This document shows positions 1 to 42,065 of a DNA stretch of 64,000 bases, in pieces. Position 1 is the stretch's first letter; the number at the start of each line of letters is the position of its first letter. The DNA is from Nematopogon swammerdamellus (Eukaryota > Arthropoda > Insecta > Lepidoptera > Adelidae), in contig OX336350.1 of the NCBI GenBank assembly GCA_946902875.1, positions 20,884,048 to 20,948,047 on the forward strand. The letters are read 5' to 3'. Made by a program: the position numbers and the translations under genes. The notes beneath the pieces were generated by a model. The model was given only the letters and a program-made list of their open reading frames with translations, was not told the DNA's origin and did not search any database.

Positions 1-430
1 ACTGCTGACGTAGTCCTCTGTGGAGGCGCGCGGCGGCGGGGCGTTGACCGAGTGTTGTCTTGCTTGCTACGATTACCTACTGGTTGAGACCCGCTTGTGG
101 GAAGCCAGTAGGTAATGTTGCGATGTCAGCTTCATGAAGGTTGCGATGTTCTTTGTAGGGGTCACCAATGTAGAGCTGTGAGGTAAAAGGTGAAGCGGTG
201 TCGTGTCCTCTGGCTCCACGTGTAGCTGCAGCTGATGTAGTTGTATGGGCGAGTGCCCCGTTGTTCTGCCAAGCGATCTGTATTTATGCGAGGCGTATTT
301 GATATTTCAGCAATGTGTTATGTGGCGTATGGAATTCTTAATCAGCCGTTATTTGCCACCTGTTGGTGTGCTAGTGAATCTTTCTGTTTCTTCGTCGCGA
401 AGCGATGTAGGTTATTATCGATCTTTATTA
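1..430. other. Unassigned sequence left of the BEL/Pao remnant
   Basis: No convincing coding homology was seen. Open frames exist but read as low-complexity protein. It may be the decayed upstream part of the retroelement that becomes recognisable at about 433. Confidence 0.3.
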
Positions 431-432
431 TT

Positions 433-1983
433 CAGTTGTGGGATAGGTGTAGCTATCACCACACTGTCATCAATAACATCCGACAGAAATATTGGATACT
501 GCGGCTGAGGCCGACAGTACGCGGCGTGGCGAGTCGCTGTCAGACTTGCCGCGTCGCACGTGCGACCGCGCACAACCCACCGATGGCGGACCTGCCTACG
601 ATCCGCCTCGAACATCACCATCGGCCGTTCACCAACACCGGGATCGACTATTTTGGACCCATGGACGTCACCATCGGGCGACGTCACGAGAAAAGATGAG
701 GAGTGCTGCTCACGTGCATGACCACCCGAGCAGTACACATGGAGCTCGCCGCGTCGTTAGACACCGACTCAGCAATAATGGCGCTGCGGCGGTTCATGGC
801 CAGACGGGGACCGCCGGCCGTACTTATAAGTGACAACGGCACGAACTTTCACGGCGCGGACAACGAGCTCAAGAAGGCGTTCGCAGAGATCGACATGGAA
901 GAAATACGTCGCTTCGCGTTGAACAGAGGGGCCGAATGGCGTTTCATTCCCCCCCACTCGCCAAATTTTGGGGGGGCGTGGGAACGATTAGTGCGCAGCA
1001 TCAAAAGCGCACTGCGGGTCACCCTGAAAGAAAGGTCACCGAAGCCGGAAGTCTTGATGACATTGCTAACAGAGGCAGAGTTCGCGGTCAACTCACGTCC
1101 GCTGACTCATGTCTCCGTGAACCCGGATGACCCAGAAGCCCTGACCCCTAATCATTTTCTTCTGGGGTCCTCAACCGGGCTCCCTACGCCGGGAGTCTTC
1201 GACGACGGTGACCTGATCCGCCGGAAGCAGTGGCGCACTGCACAGAGGCTCGCAGACATGTTCTGGAGCAGATGGGTACGCGAGTACCTACCGACGCTGC
1301 AGCCGAGGACGCTGGACGGCGTCAACCCCGACCTCAAGATCGACGATATTGTGATCATCGCTGACCCTGCCTCGCCCCGCAACGTATGGCCGCGTGGGCG
1401 AGTCGTGCGCACGCATCCCGGCGACGACGGGCGCGTGCGTGTCGTCGAAGTAAAAACATCGACGGGAATCTACAAACGGGCGGCGCGGAATGTTATCGCG
1501 CTGCCCGTCGACGCAGCAAGTGACACACAGCCGGTCAGGGGGCCGGCTGCACCGAACGAGGGGCTGGCAACACACTCTGCCGCCCCTCCTCCGCCGGCGA
1601 CCGATGCAGCTTTGGACAACAGCCTCGCGTCGGCCGCCGTCCCCGAGAGCGCGGTGCACGTCACACGCACCGCGCCTCGGGCAATCGCCGCAACGGAGAC
1701 GCGCGCCGCTGCCGCCAACACTGGCGCGGCGCGCTCGCCAGACGCAGCTACCGCGCCCGCTAACATAGAGCGGGCGCACGCCGCCGGTGCACGCGCACCT
1801 AGCGCAGCCCGGCTCGCCGCCGCCGCCGCCGCGCCCACCGACATAGGGCGGGCGGACGACGCCGCCGCCGCCGCCGCCGCACCCGCTATCACCGGGCGGG
1901 CGCACTCCATCGGTGCATGCGCACTGAGCGCTGCGCCGCACGCCGCGCCGCCCGCCGCCGCAGCAACCGCGCCCGCAGTGTAG
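433..1983 (+). pseudogene. BEL/Pao retrotransposon integrase and C-terminal domain, broken
   Basis: One reading frame carries, in order, an integrase H2C2 zinc-binding segment (YHHTV, then CQTC), the integrase core and a BEL/Pao-specific C-terminal domain. The three acidic core residues are visible in TGIDYFGP, LISDNGTNF and GGAWERLVRS. The C-terminal domain includes FAVNSRPLTHVS, LTPNHFLLG and VWPRGRVV. An in-frame TGA at 697-699 sits where relatives have a codon, so the frame is interrupted between zinc finger and core. After about codon 260 of the second part the protein becomes an alanine-rich low-complexity tail. Gag, protease, RT and RNase H are absent from the window. This is a nuclear-acting retroelement enzyme, inactive here. 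Confidence 0.88.
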
Positions 1984-2580
1984 TGCGGGCGCACGCCGCC
2001 GGCGCACGCGCACCCCGCGCTGCGCCGCCTCGCCGCCGCCGCCGCTGCCGCCGCCGCAGAGCAACGCGACGCCGGCACGCGCCGGACGACGGGACTCCTG
2101 ATGCCACCGCAACAATAAAGCGCCGCACCGATCGCCGACACTGCAGTCGGCGCACCGCGGCGCGAGCCGACCCAGGCAATGGGTCGGCATCTCATCACGG
2201 CTTCACCCAGTCAGCCGGGAGGCTGAGCACGGAGCCAGCCGCCAAGTCACGACAGGAGCTACACCGGTCTTCACGTCGGACGCGGGATTAGCCAGCAGCC
2301 GGACTACATGGGGTCCAGCCAGGCGGCCAACCGCGCCCGGAGGATGGAGCACGGACGACGCCGCACCTGCAGCGGGAAGAGCCAAGCAGCCGGACGATGT
2401 GGAGTCCAGCCAGGCAGCCAACCGGTTCTGCAGGGAGACGGCGCCGTGGTAGCCCGAGCTGTCGTCTGCGACGTGGAGCAGTCGCCCTTGGGGCGAGACG
2501 TCGGCAACTACGGCTGGATGAACGCGAGCGTGTCATGAGAGGGGATCTGTTGCCGACAGACCTCAAAAGTGCGGTCTAGC
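1984..2580 (+). repeat. GC-rich 3' region of the BEL/Pao remnant with internal direct repeats
   Basis: After the integrase frame, a GC-rich stretch holds a roughly 39-bp sequence twice, near 2296 and 2386, about 90 bp apart (GCAGCCGGAC followed by GTCCAGCCAGG and CAACCG). No separate gene is supported. Confidence 0.45.
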
Positions 2581-2589
2581 TAGTTAAAT

Positions 2590-3058
2590 CGGCATCTAGG
2601 TAGTCATATTAGGTAAAGTGTTGTGTGAGGCTCCTGCCTCATCTAAGTGCCATCCTTGGGGTGGCCAAGTGCGCAGCGCAGTGGACTTTGCGCTGCGCAC
2701 ACCTAGTTATAGAACACTTTTTCCTAAAAATGTATAATGATTGAATAATGTTTGTAGTTTACAGTTTACACTTTACAGTTTTTTATAGTTTAGATTTTAC
2801 AGTTAATTTAGATACATAGTTTACATTTTTATTTTTTTTACATTGATATTTTTTGTTCTTTGAAAATAGTTATTGTAAAATCATGTTAATGTAACTTAAA
2901 ATCGTGCTATAATTTTGGAATATTATGTAAAGTTAAAATCATTTAGTATTGCACAACGTATTGTAATGTAACGGGCGTGGAGGGAGCTTGCTAACACATT
3001 GAATAAACGAATATACAACGCGTAAGTGCGTATGTGTTAGTAAGCAACCTCCACGCCG
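2590..3058 (+). mobile_element. Possible 3' LTR or 3' terminal region of the BEL/Pao remnant
   Basis: Directly after the retroelement 3' region, composition shifts to AT-rich. The stretch begins near a TGTTGTGTGAGG and contains an AATAAA at about 3002. No second LTR copy is visible for comparison, so both boundaries are guesses. The right end is a strong inverted repeat (2973-3058). Confidence 0.35.
2973..3058. repeat. Inverted repeat, arms about 27 bp
   Basis: The left arm GGCGTGGAGG..TTGCTAACACA and the right arm TGTGTTAGTAAGC..CCTCCACGCC are reverse complements apart from a few bases. They are separated by about 30 bp that includes AATAAA. Confidence 0.75.
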
Positions 3059-4800
3059 TGTCCGTTGTCTGGAAAAACCCGGCAACGGTTTTGCGCACGG
3101 CCCGACTCCGACCGTGGGAAAATGTTATTTCGCCAAGGGTGGGGCGAGTATTTGGCGACCCTCCCGATCGGACTGTGGCCGTGAAGGAGGCCGCAAAAAT
3201 TACTGTGAATAATTAAAATGTTATGTATGCCAATCGATAGAGCTGAAAATGTAGATTCCAAATATGTAACTGTTATTAAAATTGTACGGTTGGTTTTCGA
3301 GAAAAACCGCACGCACGCTCTACGCGGGTGCGGTGATTTTCCCCTGTTTTCCCGACTGGAGGCCCAGTCTCTGATAGACTTGGGACATGTGGGGTACCAC
3401 TGGAACCGCCTGGAGGAGACGAACAGAATGGTATACTGTTTGTCATGATAGGATTCCTCCAGGCCCGAGTCTGAGGCCCGATCTCCCATAACGTGCTAGC
3501 GCGCCACGCCAGTGGCGACGCCTCGCGGGGGACGGGCGGACTCGGCGCGCGGAAAGCGAGACAGAGCACCGCGCGGGTTAGAAAAGTGTTTTCCGTACCT
3601 TGGGTACGGAAAATGATTTTTCACCCACATGTCCAATACCTCTTTGGGACGGGCTCGACTTAGCGCATCTTTTGAGCTACCTTGGGTAGCTCTAATATTT
3701 TTTCTATAGGCGCTAGGTCGGGCGAACACTTAGTATGCAGAGAGGACCTTGGGCCCTCTCTCAGCTAAGCCCGGATAGGGAGGGGTATGGTTATATAGGA
3801 AAACTATAGTGTTTTTCAGCCCCTATTCGGGCATACCACTCCACAGGACGAGAGTGGTATGGTTTCCTAGCCAGGTCGTTCCAAAGAGAATAAACTTTAG
3901 GGAGCCTCTAGTCGGAAACAGTAAGGCTGAGTGCCATGCCAAGTAGCCTATATAGATAAAAAAGTAAGCTCTATCGATTGGCCAACTTTGTATGTGTATA
4001 TTTTTATGAAGAATAAATATTTTAGTCGGACGGCGCACTCTTGCGTCTCGGTCGGTCAGACGCAGCGACCTCAGGCGGCGTAGAGAGGCGAAAAAGAGAA
4101 AGTTTTTGAGCTTTTGATATAAATATAGGGCCACCTTGGGTGGACCGGCAGTTCTTCTACCACACTCGCCTAATGCGCCTCGTTCACTCCGGAGTTGAAC
4201 TAGCCTCTCGTCAGCCACTGGATCCGTCGGAGACCTTCGTTCTTGCAGTCGTGCGTTCCACCTCGGTGGCTCGTACTTCGGTCGGGGCGGAGGCTGCGGC
4301 GGAGCTGTCGTGAGGTGAGCCGTGCTGTGTTGCCGTGTTAGCCTACTGTAGACCTGACCCTCGGGGTCCTTCACGGGTGACCTCCCAACATGGCTTGGTA
4401 GTAGGCAGCCCGTGTAAGTTCGGTCTCATAGGCGCACAGCGGCCAGTCGGCTCGCGCAGAGTAAGTGGTGTACGTACACGCAGTACGTACCTAATTGTTT
4501 CGTCAAGTGACTCTCTATCGCCGCCGTGGAAACGTTGACCGGCCACAAGTCGCGGAGTACACCGTCCGGCGCCGTTGTACTGTAGACGCGTGTTTTCTTA
4601 TTCCCGCGTCGCCCGCGCATCCGCGCCCGTCTATTCCCGCTCTCCTCCGCGGAGCGGACGACACGACTCACGTCGGGTCGCGCGGGTCGCAGAAGTACAT
4701 ATCCCTCGACAGGGGAGGTCGCGGTCGCATTGGTAGCGGTCGCGATCGTTCCTAAGGACGGTGGGTCAGCGCCCAGGAAGCCCGCTCTGAGGGTGCCGCG
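3059..4800. other. Unassigned block rich in small hairpins
   Basis: No open frame here resembles a known protein. The block contains a family of short perfect or near-perfect hairpins (see 3589-4146). It also holds a 15-bp sequence CCAATCGATAGAGCT at 3230-3244 that recurs inverted at 3967-3981. It is probably non-coding mobile DNA or long 5'/LTR sequence, but I could not assign a family. Confidence 0.4.
3589..4146. repeat. Cluster of hairpins with a shared ACC-TTG-GGT core
   Basis: Four hairpins close on the loop TTG. 3589-3613 has an 11-bp perfect stem. 3674-3692 has an 8-bp perfect stem. 3739-3761 has a 10-bp stem with one mismatch. 4128-4146 has an 8-bp stem with one mismatch. The inner CC/GG pairs and loop are constant, while the outer stem sequences differ and remain complementary. 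Confidence 0.8.
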
Positions 4801-5035
4801 CACCGCAACTCAGCTCGGCGGGCGGCTCGGCTTCAACACATTCTTAGCTTCAGGACAACGAATAATGAAGAGACTAACAGGTGGCGGGAGTGTGTGGAAG
4901 GGAACGAGTGTGAGTATGGGAGTGGGATAATGTGAGAATGCAGGAACGAGAGAGTGCAGAAGTGCGAGTGTTGGAACAGGGTGGAGGATGGTAGAGTGTG
5001 GTAGTGTAAGAGTGAGTAAGCGAGTGGTTACAGAC

Positions 5036-35305
<30,270 letters not shown>

Positions 35306-36850
35306 CTGAAACGAATTTAATTTCACCGTTCAGTTGAGATTTGGGTAGTTTCTTTCGTTTAGTCCCAGTACATTTGTCACCGTGCTGTAACGTACTGGGT
35401 CATTCTTGAGCCCCTCGATTTTCACTGTCCTGAAGCAAAATTGCTACTTATTACAAAAATTTGCACATGAAGTATTTTTTTCCTTGAAATTTTAACTATA
35501 AACTAACTGGGCAAATACTGAAATAGCGTAAAATATAAAATTAAATAAGGCAAAAAAATTATCAAACCCCCAAAAATTGATCTCACTGGCGCGTCCACGG
35601 CCCAGATTGTTACACAAAACCATCTATATTTTTTTTTCTGTGCAATTAACTGATATGATATTATTTACCGTGCAAGGTGATTAGTTGTTCATTTCCTAAA
35701 AAAGGTTTTATAAAGCGTATTTTATATATATTTTATTTTATTTAGTTTTAAAATTTTGTCCGAGACCTAACAATGATTTCACTGGCGCATCACAAAATCG
35801 CGCGTACATCACTAGCGGAACGGTTAAAAGACGCGTGATCGACCCTTTGCCGAAGAACGTCAGTCGTGTTTCAAGCTGCGGGGAGTGGTTGAGCGACTCC
35901 TCGCTGCGTTCCCGAAATACGAAGGTAAGAAATTGATTCCACTGGCTTGGTTCTGGTACATCGTTGATTACTCTGGCTGAATTTTATTTATAGTGGCTTG
36001 TTCCAAAATCAATTAAATGATCTATATACAATACTCAATGTAGCCATTATCTACTGTGTTAACCTCATTACTCTGATTTTAGTACATTCGCGGTAAATGA
36101 CAAATTTTCATTAAAAAATGATTCTCTTGGCATTGATTGCACTGGTTTTATAGCCTGGGTAATCAATATTTGCTTAGTTTATCCCAGAAAAAACGTTTGA
36201 ATTGTGCGGAAAGGCATCTATTACAATTCATTATTATTTTAAAGCAATGTCTATAATCTGACATATATTTATTTATTAAAATTCTTTATTTTTACACCAA
36301 TACACGGGACAAAAAGGTCAGCTTAACGCTAAACAGCATTTTATTTTAGCCAACCTATGGGTATGATGAAGGTATTGTAGGTGTACAGCAGTGATAGTGC
36401 AATGGGCTTGTATGTACAATACAGTTATATTACGTAAATATAATATGAATACATGAGTACTGTCACATCACACATTACATACACATCAAGGAATCCACTT
36501 TTTGCGTCGCATATATAAGGTGCTTCGTTATTCATGTCAAAAACTTCGGGAGGGCTACACACACACTCAAACAAACACGTTACGCAAAAAAAAAATGTTT
36601 TTAGCATTACTTTTCGGGAAATTTAACAAAACATGTTTGCTACCTAAACATTAAATAGATCAACCTGTGTGTACTAGTAGGTAACTTACAATGTACGGGG
36701 TCAATGACCGTACTATGTTCAAACGCAAAACAGCTGTTTGTTGTGTTTTTGAATGGGTGTGCGTGTGTCAGTGTGAGTATGTGTGGGTGAGTACCCACAC
36801 ATACTTACAATGACACACTTCACTTACACTAGTCTAGTAGTTAGGAACTT
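35306..36850. other. No gene recognised; repeated TTGATTNCACTGGC motif
   Basis: The motif occurs at 35577-35591, 35771-35785, 35932-35946 and 36133-36146, with further versions near 39949 and, inverted, at 40095. The upstream ABCA exon(s) could lie in this direction, but I could not identify any. Confidence 0.45.
36766..36817. repeat. 24-bp hairpin, two mismatches
   Basis: GTGTCAGTGTGAGTATGTGT.. pairs with ..ACACATACTTACAATGACAC around the loop GAGT. Confidence 0.9.
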
Positions 36851-36869
36851 ACATTTTTGTTTTTTTATT

Positions 36870-39250
36870 TTTTTTATATAGAAAGCGCGACATGTGGCAT
36901 CGTTTCACTTACGAGTAGGTGACTTACGATGCCCATGGACATTCTGTGATGCACGCGGATTGCAAATGCCATGCCGGCCTGACAGGAGCCTTTTCACGCC
37001 CCTTTTGAAAAACCCCAGGCTGCACTTGGGAGGAAATAGATAGCTCCCTGCTCATCTATTTCCACGCACTAGTTCCACATTTTCCCGGTATGTCGATCAT
37101 CGCGCATCCACGGTAGGTCGATTGTATAGTGGTGCATACCCTGCCCAGTACGCGTAGTGCGGAGGCGGAATGGGGACGATGGAATCGCCTTAAAGAGCTC
37201 CTCCGAACACTCCCCGTGAAATAGATGATAGAACACACTTAGGGAGCCGACGTCCCTACGGAGTTGCAGCGGTTCTAAGTCGCGGGACACCACAGGGTCA
37301 TCCACAAGTCGCACGGCACAACGCAAGCTGGTATTTAGCTGAGCCATTCCACAGGCGCGAGCAGTACTCCAAGCAAGACCTAACCTGCGTATTATACAAC
37401 GTCAGTTTTTGGCTCGCCGTGAAGTACCGCTTCACCTTGTTGAGTACACCCAGCTTTTTTGAGGCCAGCTTGGCCTTGCCCTCAATGTGACGTCGGAAGT
37501 TTAAGTCGTGCGGCAGTTCGACACCGAAGACCCCGAGGTGGTCGCTTAATTTCAGCGACGTGTTTTGGAAGGAAGGAGCTGGTGTGAACGCCGTTCTTTT
37601 CGCACTAAAAGCGCACACTTGTGTCTTCGATGCGTTGAACACGACCAAGTTGCTCCGGCCCCATTCGGCAATCGACTTTTTTTTTTATATAATCCGGTAT
37701 GGGTGGCTGAGTTGGAGGGGCTAAAGCGCATGTCCCGACCAGCCAATATCACCTCCGAGAAGGTAGATGCCGGAGACTTCCCTGGATTGCTGGCTATACT
37801 GGACTAGAGGAGAACACAACCGAGGCTGCTATGCGGCCATCTTACATCCAGTACGGTGGTACCAACCCAGTCGGCCACAATTTGAGCCTACCACCTAGTA
37901 AGGGGCAAGGGAAGGGACCTACAGTTTTACACCGGTTCCGAACGGTGAAGCAGCAGGTGTAGGTATGCACGTAATTTTTTCGTCAGAAAAAACTCATTGG
38001 TACACGCCGACGGGATTAGAACCGCGGACCTCTCGCATGAGAAGCCGATGCTCAAACCACTCGGCCACCCGCCTCTAAAAGGCTAAAACCCGACTCGAGG
38101 GTTTGCTCGAGTTCGGACACAAGTGTTCGCCTCTTCTCGTCCACATCACTCCGTCTGGCTGAAAGGTGACTAGTGTAGGATCCATGCGCCGTACTGTCGT
38201 CTGCATAAAAATGTATGTTGCCGAGTGGCAGCATATCATTGATATGCAGAAGAAACAGTGTGGGAGACAACACAGATCCCTGTGGTACACCGGCATTCAC
38301 TGACATGGCGTCCGACGAGCATCCGTCCACGAGGACCTGAATGTTACGCCCATGTAGGAAGTCGATTACCCAGTCACAAAGGCCAGAAGGAATTCCGTAC
38401 GCCGGCAGCTTACCCAAAAGCGCCTTATGCCAGACCCGGTCAAATGCCTTGGCAATATCAAGTCCAATTGCCAAGGATTTACCATACCCTTCAAGCGCTT
38501 CCCCCCAAAGGTGAGTAACGTACGCTAGGAGATCACCAGCTGACCGGTTTGGCCGGAAGCCGTATTGCCGATCGCTGATGAGATTATTCGTCTCCAGGTA
38601 CGTCATGAGCTGCGTATTGATAACGCGCTCAATCACCTTGCAGAGGAGGGAGGTAATTGCTATGGGTCGGTAGTTTGACGGGTCAGAGCGATCGCACTTT
38701 TTAGGGACAGACTGAACGAAAGCTGATTTCCAAGCTGCCGGCACGCGGCCAGTAGAGTACGAGAGGCGAAAGAGGCGCGTCAGTACTGGAGCCAGCTCGG
38801 GAGCACACTTTTTCAACACCAATGTAGGCACTCTGTCCGGCCCACTCGCTTTCCTGACGTCTAGGGCAAGAAGCTCCTTCCGCACAGTTCTCTGTCGGAA
38901 CTATACTTCGGGCATGGAGTTCTCACACCGGATTGGGGAGAAGCTCCCCCATCATCCAGGTGGGAGTTCTCCCCAAAAAGAGATACCAGAAGGTCGGCTT
39001 TATCTTTTGCGGAGTGAGTCAGTGATCCTCTAGTGCGCTGCAGAGGTGGAAGTGAGGAGCGGCAGAAATTCGACTCGACAGATTTGGCGAGAGACCAGAA
39101 CTCACGGCTCCCAGTTGGGTACCGGTTCAGCCTATCGCCAATTCTGCCCATATGCTCGAATTTAGCCCTATAGGGCTTACCTACATTTAGGTACTTACCT
39201 ACATTTACAAAAATTGCTGGAAATAGCCACCTTGCACTCGGATGCAAAGA
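36870..39250 (-). pseudogene. CR1/Jockey-type LINE, 5'-truncated, split by a SINE
   Basis: Minus frames from 39247 down read RIGDRLNRYPTGSREFWSLA, VRKASGPDRVPTLVLKKCAP, NYRPIAITSLLCKVIERVI, GLDIAKAFDRVWH, NAGVPQGSVLSPTLFLLHI and HFYADDSTAH. After the SINE come LVVFNASKTQVCAFSAK and the C-terminus (CLEYCSRLWNGSAK, RTGQGMHHYTIDLP). Frame breaks near 38880 and 37350 and the insertion inactivate it. A T-rich tract at 36857-36885 is its A-tail. Confidence 0.88.
37680..38077 (-). mobile_element. Full-length tRNA-derived SINE
   Basis: On the minus strand it opens GAGGCGGGTGGCCGAGTGGT (A-box-like) and has a B-box-like GGTCCGCGGTTCTAATCCC, a Leu/Ser-type tRNA head. The shared body (CTTACTAGGTGGTAGGC, GGTTGGTACCACCG) and an AT-rich, A-rich end follow. 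It interrupts the LINE RT reading frame. Confidence 0.88.
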
Positions 39251-40138
39251 GTGGCCTTCCTCACGATGCTCTGATTCACACGAACTAGAGTGTCACTGTC
39301 ATAATACCGAATGTGTTTACGATCTGAACACGCAACTCTTCTTCATTCTCCACGGTGGTGTGACCATGCTGGCCATAAACTAGGTCCTTGGCCCGTCTGC
39401 AGAGTCCCCACACATGAAAATCTAGCGGCCGTACATACGTCATAGTATCTTGCTCATACATCGTCACACACAGCAGCAACTAAGTTCCAGTTTGAGTCTC
39501 GGTAACCGGTATTTTGAAATTGCTTGCTATTTTTCTGTAATCGTTTCAAAGATAGTTTATTCATTTCAGGCAATCATCGCACCTCGAAAAAAACAGACTC
39601 GGGAAGAGAGACTAGAAAAAAAAGGAATAGCTGAGCGTCTCTACGTGATTGTTATGAGAGTGTGTCGTTTTTAATAATTCTTTAATTTCTTTTTAAATGA
39701 TTTAATGTTAATGTTGTTATAGCAATGCGCATAAAAAAATAAAATGAGGAGAAGACAGGTAATTATTGTTTTAATCAACCTACAAGTAGGTAATTATTAC
39801 TAGTGAGTGAGAATCAGCGTTTAAGTGCATTATTGAATATTTGAATTGTGTTAACATGTTCGAAAAGATTTGTTGGAGGCGATTATTTGCTAAAAATGAA
39901 AGCCAAACAATTAAAAATTAACTTTTTTTGATTCCCTTGTCACTCTGTATTGATTCCCCTGGACATGACATTTTCATATCAAATATCTTTGCATACATAC
40001 GTTAGAATTTGGTGCCTAATCGAAATTTATGTTTCTTATGCATCTAACTTTAATGTTTGATCACAGGTTTTATAAAATTTTAAGATTTAAAAACTGCCAG
40101 TGGAATCAACTGAATACGCCCAATCTCAAGAATGACCC
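39251..40138. other. No gene recognised
   Basis: AT-rich sequence between the LINE remnant and the large repeat unit. Only the dispersed TTGATTCCCCTGG motif (39949) and its inverted form (40095) stand out. Confidence 0.5.
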
Positions 40139-42065
40139 TACTCCCGTCTGCCTCAAAAGTAACACTGTCATTACTTCTTCTATCAACAGAGGAACGTCAA
40201 ATATTTATACAGAAATCCTCGTTACTACGAGTAAACTCTGAAATAAACCATGGCCTGCGTTTAGCATTCAAGTGATCTCTAGGTAAGCTCAGACAATGTA
40301 TACATGCGTATACAATGACCTAAGCGGAAATGGACCCTGTATCTTTCTCTCTTCAAGAAAGCGTTGTGTAACCGTATCACCCAGAGTACTAACTCAACCT
40401 TAACCTTTCTATCCTAATCTTTGTTCTGTGGGTTATATTCTAACCACAGCTATAATTCCTGCCTAAGTCCGCCTTTCCTACGTCACTATGCCTCCTCTAC
40501 CACATTGTAACAATCTATGTTCTCTCCTCCGGAAATTCCTACACCTGGGAAAACGTGTATATTCTTCAACCAGTTTATTCTCTTCCTAAAAGGAAGTATG
40601 TAGCCTAATCCTGAAGATGCGTGACCTTGTGTGAAATCACTATCCTTACTTCTGGAATACCTACAAGGTTCAACGACTTCTCCTACCAAAGGGAACTACT
40701 ATATGCTTTTCTCCTCGACCGATCAGATAGGCTAGCACTGATCTTGGAGTATAAGCACTTCTCATAATTCAGCTGGAAGATTTCTCGTTCTATCATAAGA
40801 ATCATAACCTACAATAAATAACTCACCCCCTTGCAGGAGTTAGGGGAAACGGCTGGAAGGGAATTGCCTAGGCTTTCTTGAACTTAGCATTTCAAATTAT
40901 ATTCCCCTTTTGGTCAAATATCTTTACAAAATAAAAAGCCACGGCCTAGCAGGAGTTAGAAAAGAGGTCTTAAAATAATTTATTTAATGTTTATTGTACC
41001 TGGCTTTTCTTGCGCATTGTTTCGTGCGTACATTCATTAGCTTTATTATTGTAAAGGGTCTTATGTTTCTACTCGGGACTATACTCCTACTTTCTATGAT
41101 TATAGGCTCTTCCTTTTATCTGTTTGGTATCAAACACTTTATCTTTCGCTTCGCAAAGTCAGAAAATTTACCCGCAAAGGGCCCCCTGAACCAGGTGAGA
41201 TTTTCTCACCTTAGTTCCACCACGCCCATCGCTGTGACCTTCAACCAGTTTGACTGAGGTACTACTCCTCACTCAAAGTTGTACCTAAAGGTCTCCTGTC
41301 TATTCTGTGCAAATGAAGCGTTCCCTCTGTTGGGATTACTTTAACGGCGTATGTGTAGTGTATGTACAATGCTCCTTATTAGAACATTGCACCTACGTGT
41401 CTAGTGTACCTAATTATGTTCCTGCCTACCTCTCCTAAGTAAAATACCCAATTTAGGCAACCCTAACTGTAACTTCGTCTCCCTCCCTAGACATCTCTCT
41501 AGTCGATCCGTTAATACGTGCATCGAACCTTCGAGACGCCTCTACTTCTGTGGCCATGGAAATGTAATCTTCCCCAAAGCAAGAGAGAGACCGGGTCTAA
41601 GCTATTATCGTATTTACTGACTCTAGATATATGCGGTTAAGAACATGAAGCTACTACGATGTATGACCAACGTGGTACCCTAGCTAATCACTTATATATG
41701 GACACTCGTCTACCTTGATACATGTCTACACTTCTGGAACACACTGCAATCCAAATTTGCACTCAACACTTCCGCCTACGTCTCACCTTGGCCTTTATGT
41801 AAGCCTATTTCACTACATAACTACACCACCAAACCACCCGGAGTCACTTGTACACATTCACAGTTTAAAATATACTTTCGACGCTTATTTTATCGTAGCT
41901 TTTAGTGCCTGAGGCCTAACGAGTCGTAGATTTTTAACAATATTTTTAGTCGCTCGATCACCGTCCAGTGTGGTTATTCATTCTACCAATACCTAAATCA
42001 TTCTTATACTGACTGCTTCAACCGCTGCTGGTTCCCTCTCTAGTTTTATGAGTAACTTAGATTCA

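Noticed and set aside
1288..2198. Long minus-strand frames opposite the integrase
   Set aside because: Arg/Cys/Gly/Ala-rich shadows of GC-rich DNA; the plus frame carries the integrase motifs.
37990..38077. tRNA gene (Leu/Ser-like)
   Set aside because: A- and B-box-like sequences are present, but they are joined to a SINE body and an A-rich end with no complete cloverleaf; it is a SINE head.
40994..41257. 87-codon hydrophobic frame, identical at 55319-55582
   Set aside because: Identity between the two is explained by the DNA copies being nearly identical; no homology, and a single pair gives no evidence of coding selection.
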